From an uncultured Bacteroidota bacterium (GTDB taxonomy: Bacteria; Bacteroidota; Bacteroidia; Chitinophagales; Chitinophagaceae), in the NCBI GenBank assembly GCA_903912405.1, contig CAIWHF010000094.1, positions 1 through 12,063 on the forward strand: 12,063 nucleotides of DNA. Reading direction: 5' to 3'. The notes beneath the pieces are model-generated. The model saw only the letters and a list, made by a program, of their open reading frames with translations, was not told the origin of the DNA and did no database searches. How positions within the stretch are numbered: position 1 is the stretch's first letter; each line of letters starts with the position of its first letter. Positions 7,619-12,063 of this stretch are shown one piece after another. The position numbers and the translations under genes are program-made.

Positions 7619-8872
7619 ATTACTATAAAAGTGTATTAATAGATTATATAAGTTATCAATATTATTTAAGCTCAATTCATTTGCTTGGTCATATATATCA
7701 TGATAATATCCTTTGCCACCATTAGTATAAATAAAAAAAGAAGGTATGTTTTTTTCGCTAAAATAAAAGTGGTCACTTATTGCTGCTTTGCCTCTACTTC
7801 GTATTTCTGGCACTAAATTTGATTGGGAATTTATAATTTTAAGCAAATCGAATTGATTGTTAAATACGGTACCATTAACAACCGTAATGCCATTAGTAGC
7901 GTCTCCTGCAATATCAATATTTGTAAGAAATTTAATTTTATTTAAATTAATTAATGGATGTTCAATAAAATAATGAGATCCAAGTAAGCCAGCTTCTTCA
8001 CCACTAAATGCAATAAACACCATAGTGTATCTATTGTCTTTCTTTTCTTTATAGTATTGGGCAAGCATAAGTAGCATTGCCGTGCCGGATGCATTGTCAC
8101 TAGCCCCAGGGAAATAAGAAGTGGAACCCATTTTCCCAAGATGATCATAATGTGCTGAAAAAATTAACATGGAATCACTTTTTCCTGGTATAAGAGCTAA
8201 TATGTTTTTCTGATTGCTATGTTTAATATAGCGTTGATCTATATCAATATCAATCGATGAAAAATCATCTGGAATATAGCTTTCTAGCATGTAAAGAACA
8301 CAAGCTTTATTGTGCCAATTGGCAACACCCCAGGTTAATTTTTTTGGAACGGGAATAATAAATATGCCTTTTGGTAATCTCATAAGAATTAGATCTCTAT
8401 TGGTGTGTAGCAATTTTGCTAACAGATCTAAGCTATCAATGATATAGGCGAAGTGATTGGTATTTAGTTGTTTGAAAAGTTGGAGAAGTTGTTCTTTTGA
8501 TTGTACAGACCCTAGTGCTAATCGTTGTGTTTTCAATCTCCTATAGTGCCCTCCAGCGCTTGCTGCGTCAACTAAATAGGCTATTCCTGCTTCTAATCTT
8601 TGGCTATCATTGATTACAACTTGCATTTTTTGGGGAAAAGTATTAACATTAAAAGAGTATTCTTGTGTGTATATATTTTTATAATCAAAACCGAGTTCAT
8701 TAAAATGAGTAGTCAAGAAATCAGCTGCTTTTTCGCAACCCTTATCTACATAGCCCCTTCCTGAAAAATAAGGACTACATAGTGTGTCTATGATAGGTTT
8801 TATTCCTTCATTAATCTGTGCGCTAGCTGAGAAATATGTTATTATTAATAGTAAAAATAAGGTATGGCGCAT
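7613..8872 (-). CDS. Secreted M28-family zinc metallopeptidase
   Basis: This is a 419-residue exported di-zinc peptidase, probably an aminopeptidase in the periplasm or outside the cell. A signal peptide covers residues 1-18/19 (LLIITYFSASAQ). The C-terminal half (about 220-419) carries the complete M28 catalytic set: His241 (SAHYDHLG), bridging Asp259 (PGASDNASG), catalytic Glu292 with ligand Glu293 (FSGEEAGLLGSH), Asp320 (TNIDIAGD) and His391 (YYHDIYDQ). The order and spacing match aminopeptidases such as the Streptomyces griseus enzyme. Residues about 95-215 form an N-terminal insert that may be a degenerate PA-like domain; I cannot confirm this. It is the last gene of a three-gene operon, starting 1 bp after the DUF3108 stop (TAG-T-ATG). 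Substrate is unknown. All metal ligands are present, so it should be active. Confidence 0.94.
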   Translation of the reverse strand: MRHTLFLLLIITYFSASAQINEGIKPIIDTLCSPYFSGRGYVDKGCEKAADFLTTHFNELGFDYKNIYTQEYSFNVNTFPQKMQVVINDSQRLEAGIAYLVDAASAGGHYRRLKTQRLALGSVQSKEQLLQLFKQLNTNHFAYIIDSLDLLAKLLHTNRDLILMRLPKGIFIIPVPKKLTWGVANWHNKACVLYMLESYIPDDFSSIDIDIDQRYIKHSNQKNILALIPGKSDSMLIFSAHYDHLGKMGSTSYFPGASDNASGTAMLLMLAQYYKEKKDNRYTMVFIAFSGEEAGLLGSHYFIEHPLINLNKIKFLTNIDIAGDATNGITVVNGTVFNNQFDLLKIINSQSNLVPEIRSRGKAAISDHFYFSEKNIPSFFIYTNGGKGYYHDIYDQANELSLNNIDNLYNLLIHFYSNL

Positions 8873-8873
8873 A

Positions 8874-9659
8874 CTAATTTTTTGAAATTAAACTCGCAAA
8901 AGGATATTTAAGATTAGTAAATTTCATTAAGTCCACTTTAATACTTCCAACCGATATAGGACTATTTATTCTAACGGGAACATGATTGGCATCGTCACTT
9001 ACCCATACTGTCATGGCATCTCCTTCTTTAAAAATAGTGCCAGCAATTAATGTAGGAGAAAATTTGATACTATTAAATGTACCATACCGTGTTTTGATTT
9101 TTTCTTTTCCTAAGTAAGTTAAATATATGGGATATACTTTATCATCAAGAAACATATTGAAAAACACTTTATCACCTTTTTTTTTGTTGCTAAAATCAAT
9201 ATTTCTTGCATAATAAATTGATGATAACACATCTTGAACACATTTCGGCACCTTAAAGATACCACTGGTGCTCGTAGCTTTATTTTCAGCATTATTAAAT
9301 AAAACATGATTGTATATTTGATAGCCACCTTCATTTACGTTTCTAATAAATTTAATAGGAATTAATTCATTAGCATCAATAAAACTTTCGTAGCGATCTC
9401 TAACTTTAAATATCCAATCATACGACGGGTAAGTTTTGCCATCTCCAATTATATGGAAAACATCTTTATTACCTATCTTTTCTTTAGCTGTAGTAAAGCT
9501 AACCTCACCTGCATTAACCCATATGAAACTAACGTTATAATATACATGATATAATACAGATTCGTTTTCTTTAAAACAGATATTAGGAAAAGTACAAGAC
9601 TCTTGTGCTTTACACCAAGTACTTATTAAAAGTAATATTATACTAATTAGTAGACGCAT
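8874..9659 (-). CDS. Exported DUF3108-domain protein
   Basis: This is a 261-residue protein with an N-terminal signal peptide (MRLLISIILLLISTWCKAQ; Cys16 is not in a proper lipobox, so signal peptidase I cleavage after KA or KAQ is more likely). The rest matches the Bacteroidota DUF3108 pattern: YHVYYNVSFIWVNAGEVSF (37-55), GDGKTYPSYDWIFKVRDRYES (73-92 region), NEGGYQIYNH (109-118) and DANHVPVRINSPISVGSIKVDL (223-244). The family has no established biochemical function; it is a beta-rich envelope protein. The frame stays open for 21 codons further upstream, but the ATG at 9659 is chosen because the signal peptide begins exactly there. With this start the gene overlaps the end of the upstream membrane-protein gene by 17 bp, which suggests translational coupling. 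Confidence 0.88.
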   Translation of the reverse strand: MRLLISIILLLISTWCKAQESCTFPNICFKENESVLYHVYYNVSFIWVNAGEVSFTTAKEKIGNKDVFHIIGDGKTYPSYDWIFKVRDRYESFIDANELIPIKFIRNVNEGGYQIYNHVLFNNAENKATSTSGIFKVPKCVQDVLSSIYYARNIDFSNKKKGDKVFFNMFLDDKVYPIYLTYLGKEKIKTRYGTFNSIKFSPTLIAGTIFKEGDAMTVWVSDDANHVPVRINSPISVGSIKVDLMKFTNLKYPFASLISKN

Positions 9660-10605
9660 ACCATTTATTTTTTGAATGTTTGAATAACCATATGCTAGCT
9701 CCAACAGTTGCTGGCAATACAATATTTATTAACCAAAGACTTGTTATTATTAATGTAACTTTCCAAGTTTCAATTGCTACAATAGAAAATAATAATATTC
9801 CCCATTTGTTTCTAATGCCTAATTCTGCATATGCAATGCTTGGTATTATGGTCATTCCCCAGAAATACATTACACATAAAAGAAATAAATTTTTAAATTC
9901 TAAATGCTGATTAGTTATGTGAAATAAAACATATAGTTGAGTAGTATAAATAAAGAACTTAAGCAAGGATAATATAAATGCTGTCAGGTGTAATTTAATC
10001 GAAATGACTTTTACTAGCTGTATATACTTTTGTATTTTTCTGAATACTCTAATATTCAAAAATAAATTACTCAACCATGCTATCCTAAAGTAAAATAATA
10101 TCATTACAATAATAATTATCGAATTTATTTTGAATAGCAAATTAAATATTGTTATAGTTGTATGAGTCATCATCAACATTAAGGCTATTTCACTGCTCAC
10201 TAAAATTGCTAGTGTTTGTGCACTTGCGCTTACTATACTTAGCGTAATAGTACCGTATGTTAATCGATTGTTTAATGAAAAAATTCGTGCTGGATAATCA
10301 CCAATTCTATTGGGTGTTATGAAGGAAGCTGCTTGACCAGATAATACGCATACAGTTGCTTGTTTCCAAGAAATGGATTGTTGAGAGCTTATCAGTAGCT
10401 TCCATTTTAGTATTTCTATAAAATTTGATAAAAAAAGCAGTGTTACTAATAAATATAAAATACTATTAATCTCAATAATAAAATTTATAAATCCTGAACT
10501 CGTTAATGTAGCATTGCTAGAGATGGAGTATATTATATGACTTATCAAGGCAATACCAATAATAATGCCTATACTAGATTTTACCACCTGTTTTCTTAAT
10601 TTCAT
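9643..10605 (-). CDS. Multi-pass membrane protein, LPG-synthase-TM / UPF0104 family
   Basis: This is a 320-residue inner-membrane protein with about eight hydrophobic segments (roughly 8-27, 43-62, 83-97, 117-146, 160-178, 205-229, 238-257, 270-305). It matches the membrane part of lysylphosphatidylglycerol synthase (MprF) and related UPF0104 proteins. The two conserved signatures are present: FITPNRIGDYPARIFSLN (95-112), normally 'TP.r.Ge..R', and PSIAYAELGIR (255-265), normally 'P...g.lG.Re'. It lacks the C-terminal aminoacyl-transferase domain of MprF, so it is not a lipid-lysylating enzyme by itself; flippase-like lipid or glycolipid transport is the usual inference. It is the first gene of the minus-strand operon with the DUF3108 and M28 genes, 90 bp from the divergent ruvC. 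It is rich in Ile/Leu/Asn codons and very AT-rich, which fits a membrane protein in this genome. Confidence 0.85.
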   Translation of the reverse strand: MKLRKQVVKSSIGIIIGIALISHIIYSISSNATLTSSGFINFIIEINSILYLLVTLLFLSNFIEILKWKLLISSQQSISWKQATVCVLSGQAASFITPNRIGDYPARIFSLNNRLTYGTITLSIVSASAQTLAILVSSEIALMLMMTHTTITIFNLLFKINSIIIIVMILFYFRIAWLSNLFLNIRVFRKIQKYIQLVKVISIKLHLTAFILSLLKFFIYTTQLYVLFHITNQHLEFKNLFLLCVMYFWGMTIIPSIAYAELGIRNKWGILLFSIVAIETWKVTLIITSLWLINIVLPATVGASIWLFKHSKNKWYASTN

Positions 10606-10695
10606 ATGTTACATTAACGAAATAAAAACAATTTACATTAAAAAGTATAGCTAAAAAAATCTTACTTTGTAGTATCCATAATTTTAACATAATCA
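10606..10695. promoter_or_regulatory. Divergent intergenic region between membrane-protein operon and ruvC
   Basis: This 90-bp AT-rich gap must hold start signals for both flanking operons, or at least their leaders. Rightward, TTACTTTG at 10662-10669 differs from the Bacteroidota -7 box (TAnnTTTG) at one fixed position and would give a leader of about 20 nt to ruvC. Leftward, TACTTTTT (complement of 10640-10647) matches all but the last base. Neither has a clear TTG at the right -33 distance, so both are tentative. I see no operator-like inverted repeat, and no Shine-Dalgarno before either start. Confidence 0.35.
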
Positions 10696-11301
10696 TTGAA
10701 TACGAACGATAAAATAATATTAGGTATAGATCCTGGCACTTTAGTGATGGGCTATGGACTTATTAAAATAAGTAAGCAAAAGATTAGTTTACTTGAAATG
10801 GGTGTGTTACAATTATCTAAATATGATGATCATGCAGTTAGGCTTCAATTGATTTTTAAAAAAATGGAGCAATTGATAAAGCAATATGCTCCCACCGATG
10901 TAGCTATTGAAGCGCCTTTTTTTGGTAAGAATGTACAAAGTATGCTGAAATTGGGACGCGCACAAGGTGTTGCTATAGCTGCAGCCATGATGCATAATTT
11001 AGAAGCAGTTGAATATGCACCAAGAAAAATTAAGCAAGTAATTACAGGTAAAGGTAATGCAAGTAAAGAACAAGTTTGGGCTATGTTGCAGCGTACTTTA
11101 CATTTGCAAGATGATATTCATTTTATGGATGCTTCGGATGCTGTAGGTGTTGCGCTGTGTCACTTTTACCAGTTAAAAGCTAGTCAATTGCTAAATCAGC
11201 AGGCTAGTACTACCAAACCTATTACGCTAAAAAAACCGTCTACTAAAAAATCCGACTGGTCTGCATTCCTTAATCAAAACCCAGATAGAATTAAAAAATG
11301 A
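10696..11301 (+). CDS. ruvC: Crossover junction endodeoxyribonuclease RuvC
   Basis: This is a 201-residue Holliday-junction resolvase, which cleaves four-way DNA junctions moved by RuvAB during homologous recombination. The RNase H-like active site is complete: Asp12 (LGIDPGTLVMGYG), Glu72 (VAIEAPFFGKN), Asp145 and Asp148 (FMDASDAVGVALCH). Other family marks are SMLKLGRAQGVAIAA (82-96) and YAPRKIKQVITGKGNASKEQV (107-127 region). A basic tail of about 40 residues (TTKPITLKKPSTKKSD) extends past the core. The start appears to be TTG: an in-frame TAA lies at 10690-10692, only one codon before it, and the first in-frame ATG (Met19) falls after catalytic Asp12. The stop overlaps the next gene's start as ATGA, so ruvC is coupled to a histidine kinase gene. 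ruvA and ruvB are not in the window. Confidence 0.96.
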   Translation: MNTNDKIILGIDPGTLVMGYGLIKISKQKISLLEMGVLQLSKYDDHAVRLQLIFKKMEQLIKQYAPTDVAIEAPFFGKNVQSMLKLGRAQGVAIAAAMMHNLEAVEYAPRKIKQVITGKGNASKEQVWAMLQRTLHLQDDIHFMDASDAVGVALCHFYQLKASQLLNQQASTTKPITLKKPSTKKSDWSAFLNQNPDRIKK

Positions 11302-12063
11302 CTAACAAATCCATAAGATTGTTAATGTTAGTAGCTTTTATAGGTGCTATTGGTATCATAATCACCCAAACTTATTGGGTAAAGAAGGCCTATCAACTAG
11401 AAGAAAAAGAATTTGATTTAAATACTAATTTGGCTTTACGAAATGTAGCTAGTTCTATTGCCGAGCTTAAAAAAATTCAGCTGCCAATTTACAGTCCAGT
11501 AGAACAAATTGCACCTGATTTTTTTGTCGTTCAAATTAATGTGCATATTGAGCAAGAGGTATTAGCCCATTTTTTACAATCATCTTTTACAAAGCAAAAT
11601 ATTATTACTAATTTTTGGTATGGCTTATATGACTGTATGAGTGATACTGTTCAATATGCAGGTTTTATCAATATACAAGGTAATCAAGACAAACCAATAT
11701 CGCCTGTGCATTTCAAAAAGATAAAAAAATTGAATTATCATTTTGTAGTGTATTTTCCTTTCAGAAAACATTTTCTTTCCCAACAATTAAGCGTTTGGAT
11801 AGTATCAACCATTGTTTTAATATTTATTTTAATCCTACTCACCTATTTACTGTTTTTAATTTTAAAACAAAAAAGATTATCTGAAGTACAGAAGGATTTT
11901 GTAAATAACATGACCCATGAATTTAAAACACCTCTGGCTAGTATTCAATTATCTGCTGATGTTTTAAGAAACCCATCAATATTGCAAAATGAACAACGCT
12001 TACTCAATTATGCTACCATAATATCTACGGAAGCTACACAACTAACACATCAAGTAGAGCGTG
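11298..12063 (+). CDS. Membrane sensor histidine kinase, N-terminal part (cut by window end)
   Basis: The frame opens at ATG 11298, overlapping the ruvC stop (ATGA), and continues without a stop to the end of the window, giving 255 complete codons. Visible parts: a first membrane segment (about 7-24, LLMLVAFIGAIGIIITQTYW), an extracytoplasmic sensor region of about 140 residues (25-165) with no domain I recognise, a second membrane segment (about 166-189, WIVSTIVLIFILILLTYLLFLIL), and a DHp dimerisation domain with the H-box DFVNNMTHEFKTPLASI, phospho-acceptor His207. No HAMP domain separates the second membrane segment from the H-box. The ATP-binding domain (N, G1, F, G2 boxes) and any partner response regulator would lie beyond the window. 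The phosphotransfer role is certain in kind; the signal sensed is unknown. Confidence 0.93.
   Translation, partial: MTNKSIRLLMLVAFIGAIGIIITQTYWVKKAYQLEEKEFDLNTNLALRNVASSIAELKKIQLPIYSPVEQIAPDFFVVQINVHIEQEVLAHFLQSSFTKQNIITNFWYGLYDCMSDTVQYAGFINIQGNQDKPISPVHFKKIKKLNYHFVVYFPFRKHFLSQQLSVWIVSTIVLIFILILLTYLLFLILKQKRLSEVQKDFVNNMTHEFKTPLASIQLSADVLRNPSILQNEQRLLNYATIISTEATQLTHQVER

Noticed and set aside
7951..8148. Small open frames inside the minus-strand operon and opposite ruvC (7951-8148, 9119-9334, 9680-9910, 10813-10995)
   Set aside because: Each overlaps a gene with clear family motifs in another frame, and none shows a signal peptide, domain or sensible start context.
9660..9722. 21-codon N-terminal extension of the DUF3108 protein
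   Set aside because: It would put a polar segment before a clear signal peptide and lengthen the overlap with the upstream gene to 80 bp. The ATG at 9659 begins the signal peptide.
10606..10695. Possible small RNA or riboswitch in the divergent gap
   Set aside because: The stretch is short, AT-rich and shows no stable stem or known aptamer pattern.
1..12063. Mobile element, defence system or toxin-antitoxin pair
   Set aside because: I found no transposase, integrase, terminal inverted repeats, attachment duplications, or defence or toxin motifs; all genes belong to ordinary envelope, metabolic or repair families.

Overview
The window is AT-rich and its gene content points to Bacteroidota. 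It has a SusC/SusD-type outer-membrane nutrient uptake pair, signal peptides ending in ...AQ, an OmpA protein with thrombospondin type 3 repeats, a DUF3108 protein, and gene starts without a recognisable Shine-Dalgarno. The styles of the SusC, SusD and histidine kinase would fit a Chitinophagaceae/Sphingobacteriia-like lineage, but that is a weak inference from memory of family sequences. It looks like chromosomal sequence: I see no phage, transposon, CRISPR, tRNA or rRNA signal.

Region 1 (14-6889, + strand) is a compact four-gene unit. It holds a SusC-like TonB-dependent transporter, a SusD-like lipoprotein, a small Ig-like lipoprotein in the position SusE-type proteins occupy, and an OmpA-family protein. 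The gaps are only 21-27 bp, and a clear intrinsic terminator at 6858-6889 closes the unit. The first three genes would import an unidentified ligand across the outer membrane; the OmpA protein would anchor the envelope to peptidoglycan. No glycoside hydrolase, sulfatase or peptidase is linked to the unit inside the window, so its substrate cannot be read from context.

Region 2 (6917-7618, + strand) is a single sugar-1-phosphate nucleotidyltransferase of HddC-like type. Its open frame extends upstream into the terminator, but the catalytic domain starts at the ATG at 6917.

Region 3 (7613-10605, - strand) is a tight three-gene operon, in transcription order: a multi-pass membrane protein of the LPG-synthase-TM/UPF0104 family, a secreted DUF3108 protein, and a secreted M28 zinc peptidase. 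The first two genes overlap by 17 bp and the next two are 1 bp apart. The operon converges on the nucleotidyltransferase gene with a 6-bp overlap in which both stop codons lie in one palindrome, TTATAA.

Region 4 (10696-end, + strand) diverges from region 3 across a 90-bp gap. It carries ruvC, apparently starting at TTG, coupled by ATGA to a membrane sensor histidine kinase that runs off the window end.

I found no clear new system. The items most worth following are the membrane-protein/DUF3108/M28 operon of unknown role, the coupling of ruvC to a sensor kinase, and the unknown ligand of the SusCD unit with its linked OmpA gene.
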